Shown piece after piece: positions 11,701-25,340 of a stretch of DNA of 64,000 nucleotides (position 1 is the first letter of the stretch; each line of letters opens with the position of its first letter). The DNA lies in the NCBI RefSeq assembly GCF_000972845.2, contig NC_040020.1:1042625-1106624 (forward strand), in the 5' to 3' direction. Under the pieces are notes generated by a model. The model saw nothing but the letters and a program-made list of their open reading frames with translations. It searched no databases and was not told the origin of the DNA. The translations under genes were made by a program, and so were the position numbers. The stretch is from Larimichthys crocea. Lineage: Eukaryota > Chordata > Actinopteri > Sciaenidae.

Positions 11701-14700
11701 GAGCCTCTCTCCACTCACGAGCCCACCCTCACCACATGCGGATTCGTCAACAGCTGCTACTTTGTAAGTTACCAACGTCGTACTTACTGTCTGGCATCCT
11801 GCATGGCAATTTCAAACAGGATGTATATGTCTAGTGTGTAGCGCTGCGGAGAAACGGAGGCAGAAATATACAACGAGGCAGCCAGTTAAGAGAGTGAGAC
11901 GGGGCCGATAATACTCCGGTCTAGCAGTGGCATACAGCAAAGAGAGAACACTGCATCAATCCATCAGTCAATCATGCAGAATGATGGAGGGAAACACAGA
12001 GAGGAAAGGAGATTGATAGAGAGGAGAATGGTGTAGATAAAATATTGATCCAGCGAGAATGGACTGATGTTGATGGATAGATGTGCCAGAATCTCAATCT
12101 GGCACATCTACCCGACTATTAGCCGGTGACACGGAGAGCCAAAATGGCAGACAGACAAACATGGAGGAGAAACATGTCCTCTGTATTCGCACTGTATTTA
12201 ACGCTTCACCTCTGCCTGTCTCCTTCTTCTCTTTCTCTCCTCAGCCTCGTTCCACGTCTCTACAGGGGGTGCCCGATCAGGAGTGTCGCTCTCTGCATCA
12301 CGAAGACGAGGACAAGGTAGGACACTTTAACCCTTTTCTACATTCTCTTCCTCCACCCACCACCTCTGCTCTGGAGTTGAGTTTATATCTGTATATTAGT
12401 ATGTCTAACTTGTATCACATAGAGTGCAGTCAGTATTTGGACAGTTTGTTTCTGTATTTAGTGCTTTTAGTCTGAAATCACACGAAGACTGAGAGGTTAA
12501 AGTGATTCACGATGCACACGGGAGACATAAAGTCACTTATTACTCACATTTATTTTTATTATTTTGTATTTTTTGTGCTTTTCTTTCTTGGTCAAAGTGG
12601 CACTCGCGTTTATGGTCTGTCGTTCTGCAGCAAAGATGGAAAATAACTGTCCAAATAAGCACCGACTTGTGCTCTACGTCTGTATTGTTCATATTCTACT
12701 AATCACAAATCAATAGATGCTCAGTAAGGAGATGAATGTTCAATAGGAGCAAGAAACATTTTGAGAAATCATTTCAAAGTCTCGACCGACTGATTTTCAT
12801 TTCAGAAATGTTTTGCTGGGTCGCTCCTCATTGCAACAGGCACTCGGCGTGGAGTGAGCTAGTTGGCTAACAGCCTTGTTCTGTCTCTTCTTCCCTCCCA
12901 CCTTTGACCCCCCCCCTCTCAATCTTTGCCCCACCACCGTGTGTGTTACGTGTGTGTGTATTTTAACGCTGTACGTAAAGAAACAGGTGTGGAGTGATTT
13001 TGGCGGAAAGATTGATAGTGAAGTGTGGAAGGCAAGTATAATGCACTCAACGCCAGCGAGTCTTGGTCTATCCTCACCCACTCTTTGAGTGTGTGTGTGC
13101 ACTTATGCATTATGTGCTGGAAATTCACCCAAAAAAAAGCATGCGTGGCTGATGCTTTCACATAAATGTAACCGCACCGAGCGCAGCATTTTGTCATGCC
13201 TGATATGTGAAACGCCTCGCTGCAACAACACACTCAACAAGTTATTCCTTTCTTTACTCACTCGGCTTAAAAATATCGTCATCTTTCCTTCCTGCTCGTA
13301 CAGATCCAAATGTGTTTGCACACCCAAAGTGTGCGTTCATGTACACACTCTCTCTCTCTCTTTATGCAGCATGCCCCATTACACATAACACACCAAGCCC
13401 ATTTCTCCATCCAGCAAGGCCTTTTTTTCCGCCCACACTCGGATGCATGCTGGCATATACTGTACTGTGCCGGGTCAAAATATTTACATTTGGTTTCTGC
13501 CAGGTTTGTGTCTTATTAGCCCTTCTCCCACATGCCCTGTAACCCGTGAATGTTATGGCAGGTATACATGTCATGTTTTTTTTTAACCTTCCTGGAAAAA
13601 TTGTGCAAGTCTTTCAAGAGGAAACTACACAGAGGAAGCACTCGAGTCATAAAGAAAGAGGAAAATTGATGCCAAACATTCTATGTTGAAGCTTTGATCG
13701 TCTTGAAGTCAATTCAAGGTTATCAAAATACATCTGGATCTCTTTCAGCTGCATTACCTGGCAACTATAAACCGGCTAAAAATAAAAGCAGGTATTGGAG
13801 ACGATATCTGTCTGGAGTTATGTCCTGCGGGAGTTTTTCTTCATTCATCGTCGGCCTGTGTGTGTGAATGAAAGACTGATTTTACCAGACAATATTACAG
13901 GTCACATGTGTGAAAGGGGCTTTGAGGTTTGACAAAAGATGTGAGGTTTGTTTTGCTGTTACTCTGCGCCCTCTGACGATGTCGTCTCTGTGCACCAGGA
14001 CCTGCAGGCAGCCACGGTGAACCCTGACCCCAGCCTGAAGGAGTTTGAGGGAGCCACTCTTCGCTACGCATCTCTCAAGCTAAGGTGAAACACACGTCTG
14101 TCTGTCTGTATCCCCACTGATTTATCTCTCCCTAGTTTCTCCAATCTTGTGTTTAAAATGAGGTCAGACCAAACAGGAAGTTAGCTCTTCTACTCAGGAA
14201 ATGCCATCGTGTTCTCTGTTAGTGTAATGACTGCCTGTAGCTCTCACGTGCAGGACAGGAACCTTGTAAGTAAAGCAAGGCACACTGTTAATCATGTCCT
14301 ACATTTATTAACTTTGTTTTTTCAGGAACCGTCCAGCGGTGGAGGAAGAGGAGTCCAGCAGTGCCAACAGTGACCCAGAAGCAAAGGTGAGGAGCCTTTT
14401 CCTAAACAAGACTTGAGTTCAAAGCTTCATGATGCATGTCTGTCTTCGTAACCTGTGGTCACTTTATTCTGCAGCTATTGTAATAAATCTGTTAAAGGGT
14501 CCAGTGTGTGAGGTTTAGTAGCACCTAGCAGACTGAATACTCTCCCACGCTTCACTCTCTCCTTCCAAACATGCAAGAAAAAAACACACATAAACAGCAA
14601 AAGGCCACATTTAGATCAGTGTTTAGGTTGTCTCTTCTGGGCTACTGTAGAAAAATGGTGGTTCAACATGGAAAAGGACCTATCACAAATCAATTTTAAC

Positions 14701-15440
14701 CCAACGAAACCCAACAAAGACATAATAATTGTTATTTTCAGATGATCATACACACATGAGAACATACTTCTGAATATTATATTCCATTTCTGTCCTAAAT
14801 CTTACACACTGGACCTTTTTAATAAATGTTTGGGTACAAAAGCTGAATGTTAAAAGATGTTTTATGTGTCAGTCCAGCAGCCTTTGTAACCTCTTTGAGT
14901 TTCCTTCATGAAAACTGTAAAAGAAACACTATGAACATGTTATTGAGGCTGAACCTGAAGTAACTCCAGACTTATATTTATCTGTTATCCTATCCTCTCC
15001 ATAAACCCTGCAGAATGTAATCATTCTCAGCACACATGGCTTCTTGCCTTGATGCTGCATGCATGTGTGTTTACTGACTGTTTATGTTGATCACAGTGGC
15101 CGTCTTTGCTGCGTCCATGTGGAGAGATATTTAACCAACACTGCCTCCATGTGGTGAAACAGAGAGGCACAGTTCACTGCTGCACGTTGGCGCATTAGTG
15201 ACAGAGACCTGTTTTTAAAAAATTCAGAGCTGAGATTCAAATGAGACATTTAAAGTTTTTGACAATAAGACATATTACTGAGCAGGACGCCGCGCCCATT
15301 TGGCTGATGCTGTTACCGGCAAATGTCAATTAATTTAGCATTCAACTAATTAAACGGAAGAATAAATTAACGATTTATCTGATCTGATACAGAGACACTC
15401 TGTCACAAGATCGCAACAAGGGGTAAAATACATACCAAGG

Positions 15441-15488
<48 letters not shown>

Positions 15489-18092
15489 GATAGCTGGATA
15501 GATCTGGAGCTTTGCAGATTAGAGTTAAAAGCCAACGTTCAGCTCGATGACGTGGTGCTGATCTGGCTGTCTACTGTCTGTTTCCCTCTGGGTGTTTGTC
15601 TGGCAGAAATTCACAATCCTTAGCAACAGTGACACCGTGATGAATACCAGACACAAACACAGACATACAGTCAGGGCATCTGGTCCGGTAGCATACTCTG
15701 ACACACACACACACACACACACTCACTGCGGTATCAAGATTGGATCGGTTCCTCACTGCCTAGTAAGGGAGTTAAATCCAGACTAGACCTCACTCAAGAA
15801 CAATTTTATCTATCAGAGTGTGGAAAACGGAGCAGATAAGTGCATTCAACTAAACAAACCTTGAAATATGAGTGCGTGAGTGTGACAGTTCATGTCTTGC
15901 AGCTGCTACCACCTGCTGGTCTGGATCTGTGACACAGCTTTCACAACATTTCTGAAAACATGGAGCACGTCTGCACACGTGTGAATCTCTTCATCTGCGT
16001 GAGCCAGACGTTTGTCAGCTTCGTGTCAGCGCAGTACACATCCACACATCTAAGACATCGTGTCACTGTCTGTCCTGCTGTCAAATGCTTTAAGAACAGT
16101 GAAACAACAGCGCCGTACTCACACAACACAAATACTTCATGCAAGCGTACGTGAAATCGTCTGTTTGAGATGAATATTTGATCCAAGCAGACTACGATGC
16201 AGCCGGTTAGTGTGTTAGGGACTCACTTCATTTACAGTCTGTCACCTCTGTTTTTCTCAGCCTGTCCCTCTCTGACCTCTTTCATCGAGGTCTCTGCGGT
16301 CTGCAGAGTACTTTCTGACTGCTGAAATCAAATGAATACTTGATGAGGACAGACTCTCTCTCCTCTCTTGGTCTTATCTCCCAACGTGTTTTGTTGTCCT
16401 CATTGGTTTATCTACGCTTTTGTCTTTGTATAGTTGGAATTGTTCAGCCTATGAATCCTTTTAAACTGATACCAGAAAAAGACCATGAAAGCTTAGTAGA
16501 GCCTAACACAAAAACCCGGTAGTTAGTGTGTTAAAACTCATAATATATAAAGAACTGTCCTATAATTATACAGTATCATCACTCTCTGGGTCTGTGTGTC
16601 CAGTGCTTTGCAGTGCGCTCTCTTGGATGGGTGGAGATGGCCGAGGAGGACTTGGCTCCTGGAAAGAGCAGCGTTGCTGTCAACAACTGCATCCGACAGC
16701 TGTCCTACTGCAAGAACGACATCCGAGACACCGTCGGCATCTGGGGAGAGGTGAGGAAGAGAGTGTGGTTTTATGGCACACAGTGTATGTTTATGTGTAA
16801 AACAGAGGGTGATTGGTTGTTAGAAATAAAGGTTTTGGAGCCAGAAAGATGAATTAAAAGATAAAGAAGTGTATGTGAAGCGACTGGGAGGGACGAGGAG
16901 AGAATGAAGAGAGGAAAGTGGAGCAACGTTATGAAGTCTTTCCTTCCCTCGTTGTGTTTAATGTGAAGTGACAGAACAGAGAGAGAGAGAGAGGGAGAGC
17001 GTTTCATCCCTTTTCCAATAACCTTTCAACTCCCACACCCTCTTTTTATGGTTTGATAATTTATTTAGAGACACACACACACACACACACAGGCAAAAGC
17101 ACTTTATAGGCAGGTAAAAGAAAGCACTTGACCTACAAAGGACTACTTTTGAGTTCCAGGTAAAAAGGATTGAATGTTTTATATGATGAAATCTGAAGAA
17201 TGTGTGTGTGTGTTTGTTCAGGGGAAGGACATGTACCTGCTGCTGGAGAACAATATGTTGAACCTGGTCGACCCCATGGACCGCAGCGTGCTTCACTCTC
17301 AGCCAATCGCAAGTATCCGGGTCTGGGGCGTTGGCCGGGACAACGGCAGGTTAGTTGTTTTGTTTGTCTGCATGATTTAGTCACGAGTGTTTAAGATATC
17401 ATGTTGTGCTGTAAATCATCGTCAGCGTTCATGTAGTGTAAATAACCTGAGAGTTTCCAGCGCTCTTTGAGGATTCTGTTGTTTAGGTTTAAGTTTTTTA
17501 ATTGATAGATTAGTCACCGGTGTAAATGAAGTCAATGGTGCATCACGCACACACTCAGTAAAAGGTCAGGGCAACAATTGAGGGCAGCAGACGGGTGGTG
17601 GTGGTGGTGGTGGCGGTGACAGGCAGAGGAGAGGAGTTAATGATTGATGATGAAGGGATGCTAATGAAAGATTAATTCATCGGCACAAAGGAAAGGATGA
17701 AAGAGAGAGAGAGAGAGAATGGCCTTTATTCTCTTCAACCACAAATCCCCACCTGACTGATCCGTGCCTCGCTTTCACCTCAGCTGAGCTCAGCGCCGCC
17801 GGCCCAACGAGGAGAAAAAAAAAAGACAAATTCACACCCAGCAGTTGGCTGTCTTTGTGCCGGGCAGCTCAGAGATTTGATGTTCTTGAAGTAAAAGCCG
17901 CCTGCTGCATGTATGAAGGTTAAAATGAAACTTTAATCAAACGCTGTGTGGTAATGATGCCTGGGCCACCAGTAGAGGGCGCTCTGCGCTGCTGCTGAAC
18001 GCACAAGAAGGCACCGAATGTAGGTTATCAGGAACAGCCTGTGGACCGGAGAGGTCCGTAGCTGCTGTATAATTCGAGCTGGCACATGTATG

Positions 18093-18124
<32 letters not shown>

Positions 18125-18858
18125 AGCAGCTGATTGCACTCAGGAAAAGAGGCAAGGCTAAAAGCTCTTGGCATATGCAGAACTGCAGATTTCTGTTGCC
18201 TCAGGGACTCACACACACACACACATGCAGCGTCGTATGTTACCGTGTATTTCTAACATAAGATCAACCTGTCAGATAAAACAAACACATGTTTTCTGAG
18301 TACTTAGCCTTTATTCCAACCGTCCACAGCTACACACAGAGAGTCAGAGCTGTGGGAATACCTCGGCTGCAGCACAGGGAGGAGTAGGAGGAGGAGATGG
18401 TTAGAGAGAGAGGAGGAGGAGGAGGAGGAGAAGGGGCTTTTGGCAGGAGAGAGGGAGAGAGGGTGATGAAGCTGCCAGAGGGGGAGGTATGGTTAGTGCT
18501 CACTGGGTGTGGAGCGGACAGGTTGAGGAGTGTGTGTGCACGCCTGCAGCATCACCAGGAATAGATGGTGTGAGTGAACTAAAGACGGCTCCCGTTCACA
18601 GGATTACCTGCCCAGATAGAGAATCAAACCACCGTGAGTACATTTATGTGCAGTTTCATCTCACTTCTGAAACCATCTGCTGTGTCGTTTCATCATAAAG
18701 TAGCAGGAAGAAGGAGAAGGAGAAGCTGAGTGATCAGGCCTGAGTCTGTGGGGGGGTGTCGTTGAGCGAGTAGTTTTCGGGATGATTTTTTATTTATTTT
18801 ATTTCCAGCCAGTGTGAGGTGTGCATGTCACAATATTTCAGGAACTGTAAAAAAAATC

Positions 18859-18889
<31 letters not shown>

Positions 18890-20710
18890 GTGGTTTGCTT
18901 GTGGGTGGCTGGTTATAAGAGAGTGTGTGGTGCAATCTACAAATAGAATCCATGATAAAGGAGTCATTTGAATCTGCATCTGGTGTCTGGGGAAAAATGG
19001 ATTTGAAACGCTGGGAAGCTTCAAACAATGAAACATGCAGCAGTTTGACACTAAAAACATGATTTTTCTTCAATATTCATCCCATATTTTATATTTGAAA
19101 TACTTAATTTGTGTTTGTGGGAATGCAAAATACCAGAATCTGTGTTTGCTGCTCATCTTTTACATGTTTTTTTTTTATTTATGCTCGTGGGACTGTTTTT
19201 GTTTTAAAGATTATGAGATGTTATGGAATCTGAACCTGGTTGGCTCGGAGATTTTCCCTCCAATCTCTCACGCACTCACACTCTTTTACCCTTGCGATAG
19301 ACCTGAGTGGTTGTGTCGGTATAAGAAAGGCCCCCCCGGTGCCCCCGCCCCCCTCCTCCTCACACACACTCACACATATCTCCCCATGTGCCATGAAACT
19401 CATTATCGCCACAGAGATTACAGATTCCCACAGCAACCTTGACATTTTCAGGGGCGTTGGCATGATGATGAGATTATATTGGAAATGAGATATCACCCCC
19501 TTTTTTTTTACCCCCCCTCCTCTTTCTCTCTCCCCCTCTCTGCCTCTCTTCCCTCTGACTTTTATCTTTTATCTCTTTTATCCGGGTGTTTTATTCTCTC
19601 CTCGTCGTCACGCTTTTATCTTCATTGTGAACATTGTTGCAGTTCACTTCCAATTTCCTCCCCCGTTATTTCACCTTTCTATCGTTACATCCGTCACTCT
19701 TCTGACTCTCCCTCTTTGTAACTTCACACTTTATGTCTTTTCAGGGAACACAAACCATCAGCAGCCAATTGAAACGAAATGTTCCCGTCTAGAACATCTC
19801 TGCCGCTGCTCCTCTTTTTTTCCCTTCGTCCACTTTCTGTCAATTTTTCATATTTTGCCTGAAGGTTAAGTGTGCATAGGAATTACCTGCATAGCTGCTT
19901 TGACCTGTGTTACACCCCATCAACCCACATGCACACACACTTGCACTCACACTCGCTCCTGAAGCTGTTTATTGGTTGAAGTTGTTCTGGCGGAGAAGAT
20001 GAGAGAGCGTGTAACTCGGTGTCGCCTCACAGGGGGTTGGTTTTCTTTTCTCCTACTAACTGTCCTTCTTTCCTCCCTTGCTTCCTTGGACACAGAGAGA
20101 GGTAAACACATTCCTTCCTTTCATCCCTACAGTGTCTCTCCGTCATCGCTGTCATTCCTTATTGTTTAATTTCCTCTGCGTCTCGCTTCTCGTGCACGTT
20201 CAAAGTGGCTTTTGATGTATCGGATGCACACACACTCACACATGTAGGAAGTGAAGGTGACCTCTTCTGTCCTTCTGTGTCTACAGCATTAAAGTATGTA
20301 CACACACACACACACACATAGTAATCTTTTGTGAAAAGGTTCCCCCGAGTGGCTGAGCTCAGGAATCTTGTTAACCCTCGGGCGCGTATTTCCTATTGCA
20401 CGGCATATTGAAGCACACAGCTTGAAGGAAGTTATTTAGTCTGGTTTTATGTGCGTTTCTGAATGACGTAAATCAGCGTGTGTGCTGCACTGGTTTCATT
20501 TTGTGCAGCTATATTTCTTCATTTCTTCGTCGCCTCCTCCCCTCTGTCTCCTCTCCTTTTCTTCTTTTTTTCATCTCTTCTGTTCAGCGGACTTAAATTG
20601 TTTTCAGCTCCACTGGGCCCAGGGGGGGAAAGTTCTTCCCCCACTGTCACTCATTCAACTCCCTCTTGCATCACGCTGCTCTATTGATCTCTGGGGTCCA
20701 TCGACTTGCA

Positions 20711-20745
<35 letters not shown>

Positions 20746-20802
20746 TGTATTCATCACACCAATAAAGGTCAGTTCATCTCTCAACCGTCTCCAAGAGTTG
20801 GT

Positions 20803-20838
<36 letters not shown>

Positions 20839-22006
20839 ATTACTAGTTCATTATTCATGTATCCCGAGCGGTACCCGAAACTCATCCAACAAGCTCTCCT
20901 CTCATCTTCATCCCCCTGGTGTTTCTTCTTTTTTTTTGTGTCTTCGCTGACCCTGTGTTTTCCTCTTTCTCTCTCCTTCTCAGGGACTTTGCATATGTGG
21001 CGCGGGATAAAAACACCAGGATCTTGAAATGTCATGTGTTCCGCTGTGACACGCCAGCCAAAGCCATCGCCACCAGCCTGCATGAGATCTGCTCCCGGGT
21101 AAGTTGTTCAGGCCAGAGAAGAGAGAGAGACACACGAGGCCAAGTTTTGGATTTTTGGCAAACAACGGAAAAGGCTTGTGAGATGAGAAAATGTAGCGCT
21201 GATGGTCATTATCACATTTCATTTTTATAAACAAACTGAATCTTCTGAAGCAAAAAACAACAGATTTATTCAGAAGACTCAGTCGAGCACCGGTACCTTT
21301 AATAGAAACAGTTAACTCATTGAAATGCTAAACCTGCATTCTTTTATCACATTTGCTGTTCCACAATCTATTCCACAAATATTTTTAGAGTCTCCGGAGT
21401 CCTCAAAAACAACAAAGACAAGATTAAACTGATCTAAATTTCAAGCCCAACAAAGTTTTCTCCTCCCAGAACACAGTTATCATTCAGATTTTCCATTCAC
21501 CACATGTCCACTGTTGGATGGATAGAGATGAATGCAAACAGAATGAAAGTATTCAAACCAAATGTTTTTTATCGTCTCTGCTTTATTCACTCTTATGCAA
21601 CTCGCTGGGAATTAATGAGTTTTTCCTTTGTCCATGTCCAAATAAAACACATTTACAGCTGCAGAACTTTGATTCAGTTTCAGAAAAGAACTTTATATTT
21701 TATTTTATTTTACGCAGACTATGTACTGTTTTAAAGCTTCCTCTCGTTATGACCACTGACTCGATCAAAGCGTCCTGAAGATCCTGAAGGAGAAGGTGGA
21801 GGAAGGAGCCATTCGTCCTCCTTCTTATCCTTCACGTTGACGCTAATTGTCCCACATTTTACAGACAACCTACATTACTGAACATCGAGTCTGTTTAACA
21901 TAAAAAACAAAAAAAAAGGATAAATAAGGAGAGCGTTTGTCACAGCGGGGTTTGCTGAAATACAGAATTGCTGTGACAACCTCTTTGATTTAGGACATGC
22001 AGAATT

Positions 22007-22052
<46 letters not shown>

Positions 22053-25000
22053 CGAGAGAGTGTTTGAATGATTCTGGCTGTTTTTGTCAGAGAGGTTCTG
22101 CGTTTGCATATATGCGCTTTTTTTTTCTCACTGCAGGAAAATCTCTTACCCTGTTTTTGAGTGTGACCTGGTTAGTGTGTGTGTGTGTGTGTGTGTGTGT
22201 TTTTGTGTTTGTGTGTGTGTTTGCACGCGCTCCCCAGGTGAAATGGGTCGACAGCATGACAGAATCAGGGGTGAAACTGCTCGAGGTTTTCCTGAGCTCT
22301 CTTCTTCGTGTTGACTCTTTCATCTTTTTTCTTTTTTCTTTTTTTTGTTTCACATTCACATTTTTTTCCTCTTTGTCTCTTCGCCCTCCTCCTCTGTGTC
22401 TCTGCCCTGTTTTTACACGCCATTTCCTCACACCTCTCTCTCTCCCTCTCTCTCTCTTTCTGTGTCTCTCGTCCAGATAATGACAGAGCGAAAGAATGCC
22501 AAAGCGATGGCAGGAGGTTCTCTCCAGGACAGGATGCAGGCAGGACTAGATCTTCCTTTACAAGGTAGGCTTGTACCTCATTCAGTGTGTGTTTGTGAGA
22601 TAGTGACAACTTAACACGCGTCGATGAACGCATGGCTGTTATCACTTCTGTGGGACGCTGTGTGCATTTAAACTGTTTATAGCAGGAAGTCCTTTTAAAG
22701 TTTGATTAATAAATAATTTCAGAGTCATTAAAATCAGTCAGTGTGTTTTTAAAAGATCCACATCGATCACTGCGAGTCGGTTTGGGCCTTAAAGTTGACC
22801 TGTGGAGTTTCCTTGTAAACAAACAAAGTTAAGTTTACTTGACTCTTTGTGGCGACGTGTTGTGTGTGTGTGTGTCCTTGAAGCCTGACAAATGTATTAA
22901 ATGTGTTTCCTTCCTCCATAAAAAATGTACAAAGCCGATTTGTTTAATATTTTAAATCCTGTTTACATCCATATTTATTAGCCTGTATTAGCCTCTTGAC
23001 TCCTCGGCTTCAGCTCTTCGCCGTGTGTTGTTCATAAAACTTCTACAGGAAAGTGTAACCCATGGTCACGAATACAAACAGCTCTAAAGCTCAACTGATG
23101 GTCACAAACTCCACAGGGTACCTTCAAACAGTTGTTTGCAGTTTGCAGATTCAAGAGGTTGATGGTCTGGTGCATCAGCATAAAGTCAGCCAAGAGATGT
23201 CAGCAACAGCAGGAGGACCGACTTTCTCTGTGTTGAAGAGATTCTCAGGTTAAAAACACGAGACACCGCGACAGTCAGTCAGACTGACAACAATCCAGTC
23301 TGCCGCTGACAGCTTGTCAAATCCGACAGCTGCACTGTCTGTCTCAGCCTGAAATAAAAACAGTCCTGACATCGACGTTTAAAACATGAGAAACAGGCGG
23401 TGCGGTGTGGGATTAGAGTCCGCTGTGCCAGTCCAAAGCAAAGTCCTAAGTAATTAACATGCAAGCATGAGAGAACTTTATTCTGAAGGCAGAATATCTC
23501 TAATACGCAGCGGACAGAGTGACGTCTGCAGCAGCGAGGAGAAAATGTCTTTTATGTTGTCGTCACCGTCTGTTAAACTTCTGCTAGTTTAACATTGTTG
23601 TGTTTGGTTGTTTCCATATTTCAAATATTTGCTCTCATGAGATCACAGATTAAATGTGTGTGTGGTTTCCCACCAGCAGAGTTCCCCACACCAAAGACGG
23701 AGCTGGTTCAGAAGTTTCAGGTGCTCTACCTTGGGATGCTGCCCGTGGCCAGACCAATAGGTCAGTCTCACTAACGCTGCTGCAAACTGTAATTAGATAC
23801 GGAGTTACACATTTGGTGTTCGTGTTGTAGTTTAACTTCAGGCGTGGTTTTAATTTTTGTGCGTGTGTGTTTGTTTTTAACATGCTCTACGCCAGGCATG
23901 GACATACTGAACGGAGCTATAGACAGTTTAATCGGGTCTTCCAACAAAGAGGACTGGACTCCGGTAGCCCTGAATGTGGCAGATGCTACCGTCACCATCA
24001 GCAAAGACAAGGTCAGACACACATCTGTCACTGTCGACCTACCGCCTCCAGCTTCACCCGCATGTCTTCCACTCTGTCTCCTGATTTCTGTGCCGGAAAA
24101 AAACAATAAAATTTGGTGCAAAACACGTCACTTTGGATCGAAAAGATCTGATCTCGTGTTCAGTCTGTGTTTTTCTTAACAAAGGTCGCCCATGCAGATA
24201 AAATGCCTTTTTTTTTCATTTAAATAAGTGATGGATTTCAGCTGTAACATCAAGGCACTCAAAGCCCATCTGCTCCAGCCGACCTGTTTATGAGGAGGCT
24301 GCAGTTTTAATGGGCAGCCCCCCCCTCACCCTTTATGAACAGTGCAGAGAAATACTGTGTTTTTGTGATGCGTTTTCCTCCCGGGGACACTAAAATCCTA
24401 AAAAATAAACCAGAACTCCACGAGTCTGCGACTTTCTGATTAATCTCACACACCCGTGTGTGTGTGTGTGTGTGTGTGTTTCTAAACAGGACGAAGAGGA
24501 AGTGCTGGTGGAGTGTCGCGTTCGCTTCCTGTCGTTCATGGGCGTCGGGCGCGACGTGCACACGTTCGCTTTCGTCATGGACGCCGGCGGCCATCGTTTC
24601 GACTGTCACGTCTTCTGGTGCGAGCCCAACGCCGGGAACGTGTCGGAGGCCGTGCAGGCAGCTTGTATGGTGAGTCACCAATTAAAAGAAGAAGCTGATC
24701 ACTCGACTCGAACACGCAGAGCCAACTCTTTTCAGGGGAATGGAGCGTGTGAAAAGGGTTCAGTGCTTGCATGTTACAAATGTAGGTGCAGACATTCAGA
24801 GCCTCTCTTCCTCAGAGCTAAACTCTCGCCTGTAGTCAGGTCTCAGCATTGACAGATGGTCGTTTTACCGTCCAACCCTTATCCTCTATTCAGGTTGTAA
24901 TAGAGCTCTCTGTCAAAGCTCTGCTGGTGTAAAACATGCATTCAAATCAAGACAGGCCGTCTAAAGTGAAAATATAGCGTGTTCTCTTTGAGGAGAACGT

Positions 25001-25267
25001 TGTTCAGACTCGAGTGTTTAAGATTTCACATCGTCTGCATCGTCGTACATTGAATTAGTGACCACAGTAAACCCAAAAAACCCTTCACAGTGTTTTTATT
25101 TTATCGTTATAACGTCCATAATCACAGCCCAGAATGCTGTGTGGTGTGTCTGCCATGATGCAGCCCATTAGTGAAGGTTACTCATCTTCCCCTGCCCTCT
25201 CTGCTGTGTGTAAGTCACAAGATTAGTCGACTTCTGGCCGGGCTATTGATCACACATCACTACTTTG

Positions 25268-25340
<73 letters not shown>

